Numbered from the stretch's first letter, positions 51,637 to 61,554 are shown. The stretch: DNA of 64,000 nucleotides from Meishania litoralis (GCF_042611095.1 NZ_JBHFPV010000006.1:106507-170506), one strand, 5' to 3'. Program-made: numbers and translations. The notes: generated by a model from the sequence alone, not told the origin.

Positions 51637-53355
51637 TTGTTGCGACGTATTCTCATATTCTTTTTTATTACCGGATTTTTCTTTGGCTGGGCTCAAGAAG
51701 ATTCTACCGAAGTCAAACAGATCAATATCGTGCACGGCGCCAATTTCACCAAGGACGAGGAGCGGTTTCCCGGGGCCTTTATTTTCAGTAAAGACGACAA
51801 ACAGGTTCAATTCGAACACGAAGGCGCCGACCTCTGGTGCGATATCGCCATTCATTTTCAAAAAGAAAATCGCCTGAGGGCCATTGGCAATGTTCGCGTT
51901 CAACAAGGCGATTCTGTGACCATGACCAGTGGCAAGGTCAATTACGATGGCAATATAAAACTGGCCAAGGCTTATGAAAATGTGGTTTTGACGAACACCA
52001 GTATGACCTTGCAAACCGACACCTTACGCTGGGACCGTGAAAACCAACAGGCCTATTACCAAGACTTTGGCACAGTGGTCGATTCGGCCAACACCTTGAC
52101 CAGTGAGATCGGCCGCTATTTTATGGAATTGAAAAAATTCCAGTTCTTGGACAGTGTTCATATCGACAATCCGCAATACATTTTGGATTCTGAACAGCTA
52201 GATTATTACACCACTTCAAAAAATGCCTATATGTACGGGCCATCGACCATTACCGGCGAAACCTATAAAATATATTGCGAACGGGGGTTTTACGATACCA
52301 AGATCGAAAGTGGCTACGGAATCAAGAATACGCGTATCGATTACAACAACCGTATCATCGAGGGAGACAGCGTATATTTTGACAAAGCCACCGAATTTGC
52401 CTCGGCCACGAACAATATTAAGGTCACCGATACCATTAACAAAGGGGTTATTCGTGCACACTATGCCGAGGTGCACAAGGCGAAAGATTCCGTTTTTGCG
52501 ACAAAAAGGGCGGTTTCCATATCGCTTGTCGAGCAAGATTCGCTTTATATGCACGGTGATACATTAATGGTTACCGGAAAATCCGACCAACGTATTTTAA
52601 GAGCCTTTCGTAATGCCAAAATGTTCAAGACCGACATGAGCGGCAAATGTGATTCCATCCATTTTGAACAACGGACGGGTTTGACACAATTGGTACGAAA
52701 CCCCGTCTTGTGGAACGGTGAAAACCAGATGACCGGTGACAGCATTCATATTCTCAGTGATGTCAAGACCGAAAAACTAGATTCACTGAAAGTACTTGAG
52801 AATGCTTTTGTGGTCTCGCTCGACAGCATCGGAAAAACAGGGTACAATCAGGCCAAGGGCGTAGACCTGTACGGAAAATTCATCGACAATGAATTGAAGA
52901 TCGTCGATTTGGTAAAGAATACCGAAGTCATCTATTATATGTACAATGATGACCAAGAACTAATCGGCATCGATAAGACTATCTGCAGCGCTATCCGTAT
53001 TACGTTCGCCAACAATGATGTTGAAGACCTTACATTTATTACGAATCCTGATGGGGACATATTCCCGGAAAGCGAATTACCCGAGGAAAGCCGAAAACTG
53101 AATGGGTTTATATGGCGCGGTGATGAACGCCTGATGACCAAGGATGATATCTTCGATGAAGATGACAACAATATCGAATTGGTGATCATTCGTGGTATTG
53201 AAAATCCTATCGACATCGACGCCGAAGAAGATGAAAAGTCCAAAAACCCGGGGGATCCCGTAAACGGAATCGAACCGGCGAACGATAAGGCCCGTGACCC
53301 GACCGAAGAGGCTACAACACAAAAAACCAAGTCGCCACAATCCGATGAAAAATGA
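51637..53355 (+). CDS. OstA/LptA-like LPS transport protein
   Basis: 572 residues, signal peptide ending FFFGWAQ. The OstA/LptA beta-jellyroll repeats are seen as alternating strands such as GNVRVQQGDSVTMTSGKVNYDG, LQTDTLRWDRENQQAYYQDFG and NRIIEGDSVYFDKATEFASATN. In Bacteroidota this long form is thought to bridge LPS across the periplasm. A Glu/Asp-rich tail (about 500-572) is unlike the rest. Start is TTG at 51637. It overlaps the aminotransferase by 11 bp. Confidence 0.9.
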   Translation: MLRRILIFFFITGFFFGWAQEDSTEVKQINIVHGANFTKDEERFPGAFIFSKDDKQVQFEHEGADLWCDIAIHFQKENRLRAIGNVRVQQGDSVTMTSGKVNYDGNIKLAKAYENVVLTNTSMTLQTDTLRWDRENQQAYYQDFGTVVDSANTLTSEIGRYFMELKKFQFLDSVHIDNPQYILDSEQLDYYTTSKNAYMYGPSTITGETYKIYCERGFYDTKIESGYGIKNTRIDYNNRIIEGDSVYFDKATEFASATNNIKVTDTINKGVIRAHYAEVHKAKDSVFATKRAVSISLVEQDSLYMHGDTLMVTGKSDQRILRAFRNAKMFKTDMSGKCDSIHFEQRTGLTQLVRNPVLWNGENQMTGDSIHILSDVKTEKLDSLKVLENAFVVSLDSIGKTGYNQAKGVDLYGKFIDNELKIVDLVKNTEVIYYMYNDDQELIGIDKTICSAIRITFANNDVEDLTFITNPDGDIFPESELPEESRKLNGFIWRGDERLMTKDDIFDEDDNNIELVIIRGIENPIDIDAEEDEKSKNPGDPVNGIEPANDKARDPTEEATTQKTKSPQSDEK

Positions 53356-54526
53356 TTTTCTGAGATATCAGGCACAAACCACTCCGAATCCGCTTGCCTT
53401 GCAGGTTTCCCATGCCAATGGCAGCTATATTTACGACACCGATGGCAAGGCCCATCTCGATTTTGTGGCCGGTGTATCGGCCTGTAGCCTCGGTCATTGC
53501 CACCCAAAGATCATCGCGGCAATACAAGAGCAAAGCGAAAAGTACATGCACGTTATGGTCTATGGGGAATATATTCAACGACCTGCCGTCGCCTACACCA
53601 AATTATTGGCCTCGTTACTACCCTCTTCGCTGCAGACCACTTATCTGGTCAATTCAGGTACCGAAGCTATCGAGGGGGCTATGAAATTGGCCCGAAGGTT
53701 TACGGGGCGTTCAGAAATCATTGCGGCAAAACATGCCTATCACGGCAATACGATGGGCAGTTTGAGCCTTATGGGCCTCGAGGAAAGAAAAAGTGCTTTT
53801 CGGCCATTGATTCCCGATGTAACCTTTATCGACTATAATACGGAGGACGACCTTGAGAAAATTACCGAGAGAACGGCCGCCGTTGTCTTGGAGACCATTC
53901 AGGGTGGCGCCGGGTTCATTGAACCGACCGACGGATATCTTGAAAAGGTGCGCCGACGCTGTACCGCTAAGGGTGCCCTATTGATCCTTGACGAAATTCA
54001 ACCCGGTTTCGGACGAACCGGCAAACTTTTTGCGTTCGAGCATTATGACTGTACGCCCGACATCCTTGTGATGGGAAAAGGTATGGCTGCAGGGCTACCT
54101 GTCGGTGCCTTTACGGCGTCGCATGAAATGATGGCCACACTTCAAGAACGTCCGAAATTAGGGCATATAACCACTTTTGGGGGCAATGCCGTAATCGCTT
54201 CGGCCTGTTTGGCGACCCTACGGGAAATTACCGAATCGAACCTGATTGAAGAAGCCGCCAAAAAAGAAATGATGTTCCGCGAATTGTTACGTCATCCGCT
54301 CATAAAGGAAATACGCGGTAAGGGATTGATGCTGGCCCTGCTTTTTGAAAATAAGGATATTGCCGATCAAGTGATATTGGCCTGCGCTAAAAAGGGCCTG
54401 ATCCTGTTCTGGTTGCTCTTTGAGCCCCGGGCCGTTAGAATTACCCCGCCTTTGACCATTTCTCTCGATGAAATCGAAAAAGGATGCGCCATTATACTAT
54501 CGGTTTTTATGGAGCTCGAACAATAA
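53345..54526 (+). CDS. Class III PLP-dependent aminotransferase
   Basis: 393 residues from the ATG at 53345. Class III motifs: FVAGVSACSLGHCHPKI, NSGTEAIEGAMKLARR, LILDEIQPGFGRTGKLFA, and the PLP lysine in VMGKGMAAGLPVGAF. Ornithine or acetylornithine aminotransferases are the nearest by appearance, but the substrate is not clear; many genomes label it aspartate aminotransferase family. Overlaps the LptA-like gene by 11 bp. Confidence 0.93.
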   Translation: MKNDFLRYQAQTTPNPLALQVSHANGSYIYDTDGKAHLDFVAGVSACSLGHCHPKIIAAIQEQSEKYMHVMVYGEYIQRPAVAYTKLLASLLPSSLQTTYLVNSGTEAIEGAMKLARRFTGRSEIIAAKHAYHGNTMGSLSLMGLEERKSAFRPLIPDVTFIDYNTEDDLEKITERTAAVVLETIQGGAGFIEPTDGYLEKVRRRCTAKGALLILDEIQPGFGRTGKLFAFEHYDCTPDILVMGKGMAAGLPVGAFTASHEMMATLQERPKLGHITTFGGNAVIASACLATLREITESNLIEEAAKKEMMFRELLRHPLIKEIRGKGLMLALLFENKDIADQVILACAKKGLILFWLLFEPRAVRITPPLTISLDEIEKGCAIILSVFMELEQ

Positions 54527-54623
54527 TTTGTTAACTAATTTGTTAATAATAAAGCCCAAATCCTGAAGATTAGGTTACTTCAAAGAAGTACTTTTAAATC
54601 CATAGTTTAACCAAAACGTTCCT

Positions 54624-56024
54624 ATGGCGTTAGAATCTAGCGAAAGACCGAGCCAACCCATAGCCAAGTTTGAAAGTATGTTGAAAACCGATGACGTCTA
54701 CTTCTTTGACGCTGAGGATTTTGAGGACATTATTCACCACTATTTGAATCACGGAAAGATAGCTTTGGCCAAGAAAGCGATTAAGATAGGATTGCAGCAG
54801 CATCCTGTTTCCATTGAACTAAAGTTGTTGAATGTCGAGGTTTTGGTCTTCGAGAACAATTTGGACGTTGCCGAACTGATGTTGGACGAACTTCAGCTGT
54901 TGGATGGTTCAAACGAGGAAATCTATATTCAAAGGGCCAACATACTTTCTAAAAAAGACAACCATGAGGCCGCGGTAAATCTACTCCAAAAAGCATTGGA
55001 TCTTGCCGAGGACAGTTTTGATATCTATTCGTTGCTGGGCATGGAATACCTTTTCATGGACGATTTCAAAAAGGCCAAAGAAAACTTTATGCGCTGTGTC
55101 AGCCATGACCAGCACGATTATTCGTCGCTGTACAATGTCATTTATTGTTTCGAATTTTTGGAGGATCATGAAGGTGCCATACAATATCTGAACGATTATC
55201 TCGACGGCAATCCGTATTGCGAGGTCGCATGGCACCAGTTGGGCAAACAGTATTTCTCAAAAAAAATGTTCAGCGAGGCACTTACGGCCTATGACTTTGC
55301 CATAATATCCGACGATTCGTTTATCGGGGCCTATTTTGAAAAAGGCAAGGTGCTTGAAAAAATGGGCAGGTATGAAGAGGCCATAGAAAACTACGAGACT
55401 ACCATTAAGATCGAGGACCCTACCTCACACGCCTACCTTCGAATCGGCAAATGTTATGAAAAACTGGGCAATGACGACATGGCCAAATATTATTATTACC
55501 AGACCGTTCATGAGGATCCCTTGCTCGACAAGGGCTGGTTGGCCATCACCAATTTCTATATTCAAAAAAAGAACTATAAGAAAGCCCTTTACTATATCAA
55601 CAAAGCATTGAACATCGATGGTGAAAATTCTGATTATTGGAAAAGATGCGCCCATATAAACTCCTGTTTAAAATGTTTTGACCAAGCCGATTATGCCTAT
55701 GGGCAGGCCATTGAATTGGGTGATAATGAATTGGATACTTGGTTGAAATGGGCAGAGGCCGCCGAATCGAACAACGATTTAGAAGATGCCATCGCCATTT
55801 TGGGGCGAGGAACGGAGTTTCACCCAGAAAGTGCCGAGCTACTGTATCTAAGGGCAGGATACCATCTTTTGAACCACGATAGGGTAAATGCACGCCTTGT
55901 GCTTACCCAGGCCTTGAAAAAGGATAGCGATAAATTTTATCTTTTTCAGGAAAAATTCGAACAATTTTCGCAATCTGAATGGGCTCTTGATATAATCGCA
56001 TCGGCGAAAAAAGCTTCGAGATAA
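54624..56024 (+). CDS. Tetratricopeptide repeat protein
   Basis: 466 residues made almost entirely of TPR units, at least ten (for example AVNLLQKALDLAEDSFDIYSLLG-type and YEEAIENYETTIKIEDPTSHAY helices). No signal peptide or membrane segment, so cytoplasmic; a protein-protein scaffold of unknown partner. Found beside class III aminotransferase genes in many flavobacterial genomes. The 97-bp upstream gap has no clear promoter. Confidence 0.92.
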   Translation: MALESSERPSQPIAKFESMLKTDDVYFFDAEDFEDIIHHYLNHGKIALAKKAIKIGLQQHPVSIELKLLNVEVLVFENNLDVAELMLDELQLLDGSNEEIYIQRANILSKKDNHEAAVNLLQKALDLAEDSFDIYSLLGMEYLFMDDFKKAKENFMRCVSHDQHDYSSLYNVIYCFEFLEDHEGAIQYLNDYLDGNPYCEVAWHQLGKQYFSKKMFSEALTAYDFAIISDDSFIGAYFEKGKVLEKMGRYEEAIENYETTIKIEDPTSHAYLRIGKCYEKLGNDDMAKYYYYQTVHEDPLLDKGWLAITNFYIQKKNYKKALYYINKALNIDGENSDYWKRCAHINSCLKCFDQADYAYGQAIELGDNELDTWLKWAEAAESNNDLEDAIAILGRGTEFHPESAELLYLRAGYHLLNHDRVNARLVLTQALKKDSDKFYLFQEKFEQFSQSEWALDIIASAKKASR

Positions 56025-56093
56025 AAACCTTATTTTTGATTTCTTTTTGACCGCCGCAATCGATGACGGTCGATAGTTTCACTATATTTTGAT

Positions 56094-57008
56094 ATGGAAA
56101 GACGAAACCTGCTTCAACATTTTTACATTCTATTGAAAGGCATGGCCATGGGCATTGCCGAACTGGTGCCCGGCGTATCAGGGGGAACAATTGCGTTCGT
56201 TGCCGGCATTTATGAAGAATTCATTGGTACGATCAACAATGTGAACCTAAAAACATTACAGGTATGGCGCGAAGAAGGATTCAAAAGTTTTTGGAACGCT
56301 TTGAACGGTAATTTTCTTGTGGTACTGCTCTTGGGTATGGCCATCAGTATTCTTTCATTCACACGTTTGATCAAATGGCTTCTAGAAAATGAACCGATTG
56401 CGCTATGGTCTTTCTTTTTCGGGCTGGTTTTGGCCAGTGTGGCCGTTGTGGCGAAGAACATAAAAAAATGGACCGTACCCGTCATCGGTTTGCTCTTGGT
56501 CGGTGCGATTTTTGCATATTTCATAACCTCGCTACCTCCCTCTACAAATTCGGCCAGCCTACCCTATATCTTTTTTTCGGGGGCGTTGGCGATCTGCGCC
56601 ATGGTATTGCCCGGAATCTCGGGGTCATTTATCTTGGTGCTGCTCGGTTCATATAAAACGGTAATCGACGCCATTGATGAGAAAGATTTCAAGATCCTTA
56701 TAACCATGGCACTTGGCATCATTTTCGGGATCCTGAGCTTCGCAAGGCTCTTAAAGTGGATGTTCGACCATTACAAGAACATTACCTTGGCGATTTTGAC
56801 CGGATTCATTTTGGGTTCATTGAATAAAATATGGCCTTGGAAACGTATTTTGGAAACAAAGACCATCGGCAAAAAGACAATCATCATCGATGAGAACGTA
56901 TCGCCTTTCGCATTTGAAGGCGACCACCAATTGATGTATGCCATTATAGCGGCCATTTTTGGTTTTTCCCTTATTTTTATGCTTGAGAAAACGGCCTCGA
57001 AAAAATAA
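56094..57008 (+). CDS. DUF368 membrane protein (first copy)
   Basis: 304 residues with eight or so membrane segments. The DUF368 signature GMAMGIAELVPGVSGGTIAFVAGIYEEFI (residues 16 on) and the inverted-topology second copy MVLPGISGSFILVLLGSYK are clear. DUF368 proteins have been linked to undecaprenyl phosphate transport (PopT). It precedes a second DUF368 gene by 11 bp; tandem pairs are common in this family. Confidence 0.92.
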   Translation: MERRNLLQHFYILLKGMAMGIAELVPGVSGGTIAFVAGIYEEFIGTINNVNLKTLQVWREEGFKSFWNALNGNFLVVLLLGMAISILSFTRLIKWLLENEPIALWSFFFGLVLASVAVVAKNIKKWTVPVIGLLLVGAIFAYFITSLPPSTNSASLPYIFFSGALAICAMVLPGISGSFILVLLGSYKTVIDAIDEKDFKILITMALGIIFGILSFARLLKWMFDHYKNITLAILTGFILGSLNKIWPWKRILETKTIGKKTIIIDENVSPFAFEGDHQLMYAIIAAIFGFSLIFMLEKTASKK

Positions 57009-57019
57009 GTACCGCAAGC

Positions 57020-58045
57020 ATGCACAAACCCCGGTCTTTAACAGACAAGTTCTTTTTGGTCATCAAAGGACTCTGCATGGGCGCCGCCAATAAGGTGCCC
57101 GGGGTCTCGGGCGGCATCGTGGCCTTTGTCGGCGGGTTCTACGAAGAGTTTATCTATTCGCTGCAAAAAATAAACCTCAAGGCCTTAAAATTGTTGTTCA
57201 ACGGGCGTTTTAAAAGTTTTTATCGCTATGTGAACGCCACTTTTTTGATATTGCTGATCTCGGGCATTCTTATTAGCTATTTCAGCGTTTCGCAACTGCT
57301 CGACTATTTTCTCGAAAGAAAGGAGCTCTATGTCTGGGCCGCTTTTTTTGGAATGATCTTGGGTTCTATCTACTACATTTCGAAAGATTTCGAACATTGG
57401 AACAAAAAAACCATTATAGCTGGTATAATAGGCCTAGTAGTGGGCGTATCGATCAGTTTTTTGAGTCCGGCCAGGGAAAACGATAACCTGTTGTTCATCT
57501 TTTTATGCGGAATGATCAGTGTCTCGGGCATGACATTACCCGGGCTTTCGGGTTCTTTCATACTCATTCTATTGGGCAATTATGTGCTCTTGCTCGTCGA
57601 CTCGGTCAATGCCCTCTACGAAACGTTCGGCGAGGTTTTTAGGGGCGATTTTAGTTTTGTTGAAAATGATGAAAGACTGCACACCCTAAAAATATTGGCG
57701 GTATTCACTTTAGGCTCGGCGGCAGGTCTCGTTACGCTTTCGCACATACTCTCATATGTATTGAAACATTTCAGACACATCACCACTGCCGTCATCATCG
57801 GTTTCATCACCGGTTCATTGGGTGTGGTCTGGCCTTGGAAAAGAACCATTTTCAGAACCCATGCAGACGGTAGCGTCTTATTGGATACCAACGGAAAGGA
57901 AATCATCGCAAACTATGAACGGTATTTTCCTGACTTGGCAAGCTCGGAGAACTGGTGGGCCCTGTTCTTTATCGTCGTCGGGATCCTGGTGCTGCTGGTT
58001 TTGGACTGGTACGGCAAAAATAGGCGCAGGAGGGTCGGTCGCTAG
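57020..58045 (+). CDS. DUF368 membrane protein (second copy)
   Basis: 341 residues. Same family as the previous gene: GLCMGAANKVPGVSGGIVAFVGGFYEEF and MTLPGLSGSFILILLGNYVLL, with a basic C-terminus (KNRRRRVGR). The two copies differ in length and may form a heterodimer or carry different lipid substrates. The stop codon is followed at once by a heptamer repeat tract. Confidence 0.92.
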   Translation: MHKPRSLTDKFFLVIKGLCMGAANKVPGVSGGIVAFVGGFYEEFIYSLQKINLKALKLLFNGRFKSFYRYVNATFLILLISGILISYFSVSQLLDYFLERKELYVWAAFFGMILGSIYYISKDFEHWNKKTIIAGIIGLVVGVSISFLSPARENDNLLFIFLCGMISVSGMTLPGLSGSFILILLGNYVLLLVDSVNALYETFGEVFRGDFSFVENDERLHTLKILAVFTLGSAAGLVTLSHILSYVLKHFRHITTAVIIGFITGSLGVVWPWKRTIFRTHADGSVLLDTNGKEIIANYERYFPDLASSENWWALFFIVVGILVLLVLDWYGKNRRRRVGR

Positions 58046-58263
58046 TTGTTAGTTGAGGGTTAAGGGTTGAGGGTTAAGGGTTAAGGGTTAAGGGTCGAAT
58101 AGTTGAGGGTTGAGAGTTGAGGGTTAAGGGTTAAGGGTTAAGGGTTGAGGGTTAAGGGTTAAGGGTTAAGGGTTGAGAGTTGAGAGTTGAGGGTTGAGGG
58201 TCGATAGTTGAGGGTTGAGAGTTGAGGGTTGATAGTTGTTGGATGTTGGATGTTGGATGTTGG
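58046..58263. repeat. 218-bp heptamer repeat tract filling the gap before aroE
   Basis: 31 units in register: thirty of 7 bp and one of 8 bp (58095-58102). Main unit TTAAGGG or TTGAGGG, with TTGAGAG, TTGATAG, TCGATAG, and at the right end ATGTTGG three times. It begins right after the DUF368 stop codon and stops 2 bp before the aroE ATG, so it is the entire intergenic region. No RBS or promoter box lies outside it. The TTAAGGG unit is near to a eukaryotic telomere repeat but this is inside the chromosome. Confidence 0.95.
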
Positions 58264-58265
58264 AT

Positions 58266-59009
58266 ATGAAAAATAAAAAAAATAGGTTCGGTTTGATAGG
58301 AAGGAATATTTCGTATTCTTTCTCGGAAGGATATTTTGCCCGTAAATTCGAAAAACTGGGGCTGAACGGCCACTCTTACGAAAATTTCGACCTTTCGGCA
58401 ATCGAAGAGTTTCATGAGCTGATCGCGAACAACAAAGACCTAAAAGGGCTGAACGTGACCATTCCCTATAAGCAAGCCATCATTCCGTTTTTGGATGAAC
58501 TAAGTGTCAAAGCCAAAAAAATTGGGGCGGTGAACACCATTAAATTCACTAAAAACGGACTCAAGGGCTACAATACCGACATCTATGGTTTTCAAAACTC
58601 GATCGAACCTTTTTTGAAAAGCCATCACCAAAAGGCACTGATACTGGGTACCGGCGGGGCCTCTAAGGCGGTCGCCTTTGTATTCGACGAAATGAATATC
58701 GAATATCGCTTCGTGTCAAGAAATGGGAGTGCCGATCGGATGACCTATGCAAGCCTCGACCAAAAAACCATTGAAACACACCCAATAATAGTCAATTGTA
58801 CCCCTTTGGGCACCTACCCCAACATAGAAGACCTGCCCGCAATACCCTATCACTTTTTGGGCCGCCAACATCTCTTGTTCGACCTGATCTACAACCCCGA
58901 AAAAACCCGTTTTCTCGAAGAGGGCGAACTACGTGGCACCACGATACTCAATGGGCTCAAAATGCTCGAGCTGCAGGCCGAAAAGGCTTGGCAGATCTGG
59001 AACAGGTAA
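58266..59009 (+). CDS. aroE: Shikimate dehydrogenase
   Basis: 247 residues, slightly short for the family as in other Bacteroidota. It reduces 3-dehydroshikimate with NADPH. Seen are GRNISYSFSEGYF, NVTIPYKQAIIPF with the catalytic Lys, YNTDIYGF with the catalytic Asp, and GTGGASKAVAF. The ATG at 58266 fits the family N-terminus; another in-frame ATG at 58257, inside the heptamers, would add three residues. Its whole 5' region is the repeat tract, so tract length could affect expression. Confidence 0.95.
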   Translation: MKNKKNRFGLIGRNISYSFSEGYFARKFEKLGLNGHSYENFDLSAIEEFHELIANNKDLKGLNVTIPYKQAIIPFLDELSVKAKKIGAVNTIKFTKNGLKGYNTDIYGFQNSIEPFLKSHHQKALILGTGGASKAVAFVFDEMNIEYRFVSRNGSADRMTYASLDQKTIETHPIIVNCTPLGTYPNIEDLPAIPYHFLGRQHLLFDLIYNPEKTRFLEEGELRGTTILNGLKMLELQAEKAWQIWNR

Positions 59010-59453
59010 CGAACCAAACCCCGCTATAAAGAATTTCTTGAAACGAACTATTCTCGAGGCATAGCCGTAGAGGTACCTGCCTACGGGCAGGCAGGTTTCG
59101 ACGGTTACATTCCGATACGCATCGGGAACCGAAATTGTGTTATTTAGATTTCCGCCTTCGCGGGAATGACATGTCATAGGTACCCCGACACAGGGCATCT
59201 GGGCACTCCCTTCGATCAAAAACTTTTCCGGTGGTCATGTAATACCCCTTACCCAACGACAAAGCACCCCTGCGCAAGGGATTGCAGCGAAAATCGCGGT
59301 GCCATACCCATGGCGACGCATTGTAGCGAAAAGCCCGACCGCGCCCCAGCGGGGTTGCGCCCAAATAAAAAGAAACGACATTATTTTTGCCGTTCGCACC
59401 GATGTTACTATCTTACAATAGGCTTTGGCCGATAGTGAATAAATTTTGATATA
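59010..59453. other. 444-bp non-coding region with dispersed palindromic repeats
   Basis: No convincing gene. It holds a GGCAGG-type palindrome at 59076-59091, a CCGCCTTCGCGGGAATGACA segment near 59152, two copies of ATTGyAGCGAAAA (about 59281 and 59319), and a GC-rich part with GCGCCCCAGCGGGGTTGC near 59342. Such elements are seen at many flavobacterial intergenic sites. Short open frames on minus are chance products of these repeats. Confidence 0.7.
59076..59091. repeat. CCTGCC-TACG-GGCAGG palindrome
   Basis: A 6-bp perfect stem with a TACG loop, extended by a second CAGG copy. The same sequence is widespread between genes in Bacteroidota genomes (from general knowledge). Not followed by a T run, so probably not a terminator. 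Confidence 0.7.
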
Positions 59454-61481
59454 ATGCTGGAAGAGAAAGAACAAAAGCTGCCGGAAACGGTGGAAGGAAC
59501 ACAACATTCAGAAACTGCCGAAACAAAGCAAGAATCGGAGAAAACCTCTGAAGTACCGAACGAAGAAGAGAAGAAAGATACGCCCGTAACCGATTCGGAC
59601 ACTAACGATCAGGGCGAACCCGATGCCGTGGGCGAAATCGACGAAGAGAACGCCGAAGACGCCGAGGATTCTGACAACCAACAGCGGCACCACATTCCGC
59701 TCTTGGATTACCACTCGATGTCGATGGAAAATTTGGTGGGCGAATTTCAACGCCTTTTGCGGACGGAAAAAGTGCAGGCCATCAAAAGGCATGTCGATGG
59801 CATCAAGCACGAATTCAACCTAAAGTTTCAAGAGTTCATCGAGCAAAAAAAAGAAGATTTTGTCAACAACGGCGGCAATGAAATCGATTTTAGGTACAAC
59901 TCGGTAACGAAAAGGCAGTTCAACGAACTTTATAAGGATTACCGTGAACGGCGCAACCAATATTACAAGAACCTTGAGAAAAGCCACAAGGAAAATCTAA
60001 CGGAGCGCCAGGCTATCATCGAAGAACTAAAGGGACTGGTCAACGTTGAAGAAGATATCAATACGACCTACAAAAGCTTCAAGGATGTGCAGGAGCGGTG
60101 GCGCAATGCGGGGCCCGTTCCGCGCACGCACTATAACGACGTCTGGAGAACCTATCACCACCATGTCGAGATTTTCTATGATTTTCTGCACCTGAACCGT
60201 GAGCTTCGCGACCTCGACTTCAAAAACAATCTTGAAGAAAAGACCAAGATCGCCGAACGCGCCGAGGCGTTGGCCGAAGAACCCGACCTCAACAAGGCCT
60301 TTCGCGAGCTGCAGACCCTTCATAAGGTCTGGAAAGAAGACCTAGGCCCCGTAGGCCAAGAACACCGCGAGGCCATCTGGGAACGTTTCAGCAATGCCAC
60401 AAAAGTATTGCACCAACGGCGACAAAACCATTACAAGGCCCTTGAAAAGACCTATGAAGCGAACCTTGAAAAGAAACATGAAATCATTGCAGATATCGCT
60501 AAGTTAACGGCGAACATTGCCAATAACCACAGGGCATTGCAACAACAAATAAAGCAGATAGAAGCCCACCGCGATGCCTTTTTCAAAGCCGGCAAGGTAC
60601 CCCAAAAGGTAAACGAACAGACCTGGGCCGCGTTCAAGGAGGCGGTTCGCGGCTTCAATCGGTCGAAGAATGCCTTTTACAAGAACATGAAAGGGGAGCA
60701 ACAGAAAAACCTCGACAAAAAACGGTCGCTTTTGCACTTGGCGAACTCGCTGAAGGACAGTGAAGATTGGGACACCACCACCCAAGAGATGAAAAGGATC
60801 CAGAGCGAATGGAAAAAAATAGGCCATGTGCCGCGCAAATTCTCGGATAAAATATGGAATGAGTTCAAGGCGGCCTGCAACCACTACTTTGACCGCTTGC
60901 ACGCGCTTAAAAACGACGCCCATAAAGAAGAGGTCGAAAACCTTGAAAAAAAGAACGACTGCATCGAAAGGTTGAAAGACTTTAAGATATCCGACGATCG
61001 TGAAAACGACCTCGAAACGTTAAAGGCCTTTATAACGGAATGGAAAAGTTATGGCCACGTACCCTTCAACAAAAAGGGAATCAACCAAAAATTCAATAAG
61101 ATCATCGATGCCCTCTTGCGCAAACTCAATGTCAGCCGCCAAGAATCGGAGTTGTTGAAATACGGCAACAAGATCAAACGCTTGGCCAAGGCAGAAGATT
61201 CGGGCGCGATCCAGAAAGAGCGAACGTTCATCCGCAGAAAAATAGACGAAAGCAAGAACGAGATACGACAGTTGGAAACCAACCTGCAATTCTTTTCGAA
61301 TGCCTCTGAAGACAGCCCTATCGTGCAAGATGTGATCAAGAATATCGATGCGCACAAAGAGGCCCTTACGGAATGGAAGGCCAAGCTCAAGAGATTGAAT
61401 ATCATGGAGAACCGACTGAACAAAGAAGAAGGTGAAGATGAAAACGATAACGGTGCGGTTTCGACTTCGGAGGAGGAATGA
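59454..61481 (+). CDS. DUF349 repeat protein
   Basis: 675 residues: an acidic low-complexity start (about 1-75, rich in Glu/Thr/Asp), then a series of about five DUF349 helical hairpins, each with a W-(K/R)-x-A/I-G-x-(V/A) pattern, for example RWRNAGPVPRTHYNDVW, VWKEDLGPVGQEHREAIW and EWKKIGHVPRKFSDKIW, and a coiled-coil tail. Cytoplasmic. The family's function is unknown; a link to RNA or translation has been proposed for DUF349 proteins. Confidence 0.9.
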   Translation: MLEEKEQKLPETVEGTQHSETAETKQESEKTSEVPNEEEKKDTPVTDSDTNDQGEPDAVGEIDEENAEDAEDSDNQQRHHIPLLDYHSMSMENLVGEFQRLLRTEKVQAIKRHVDGIKHEFNLKFQEFIEQKKEDFVNNGGNEIDFRYNSVTKRQFNELYKDYRERRNQYYKNLEKSHKENLTERQAIIEELKGLVNVEEDINTTYKSFKDVQERWRNAGPVPRTHYNDVWRTYHHHVEIFYDFLHLNRELRDLDFKNNLEEKTKIAERAEALAEEPDLNKAFRELQTLHKVWKEDLGPVGQEHREAIWERFSNATKVLHQRRQNHYKALEKTYEANLEKKHEIIADIAKLTANIANNHRALQQQIKQIEAHRDAFFKAGKVPQKVNEQTWAAFKEAVRGFNRSKNAFYKNMKGEQQKNLDKKRSLLHLANSLKDSEDWDTTTQEMKRIQSEWKKIGHVPRKFSDKIWNEFKAACNHYFDRLHALKNDAHKEEVENLEKKNDCIERLKDFKISDDRENDLETLKAFITEWKSYGHVPFNKKGINQKFNKIIDALLRKLNVSRQESELLKYGNKIKRLAKAEDSGAIQKERTFIRRKIDESKNEIRQLETNLQFFSNASEDSPIVQDVIKNIDAHKEALTEWKAKLKRLNIMENRLNKEEGEDENDNGAVSTSEEE

Positions 61482-61554
61482 GTTAGGCGGTCGACCAAAA
61501 TCGTGGAAATGAATCGAAAATAATATCAAAAACAACAAACCCTATTCCTGAAAT

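Noticed and set aside
58046..58263. Telomere or CRISPR array
   Set aside because: TTAAGGG resembles telomere repeats, but the tract is flanked by genes on both sides; units are 7 bp without spacers, so it is not CRISPR.
58152..58415. Two overlapping minus-strand open frames with Ser-Gln-Pro repeats
   Set aside because: They are the heptamer tract read in a stop-free frame, plus antisense of aroE.
59140..59507. Minus-strand small proteins in the gap before the DUF349 gene
   Set aside because: They run through dispersed repeats and into the antisense of the DUF349 gene; no start signal or homology.
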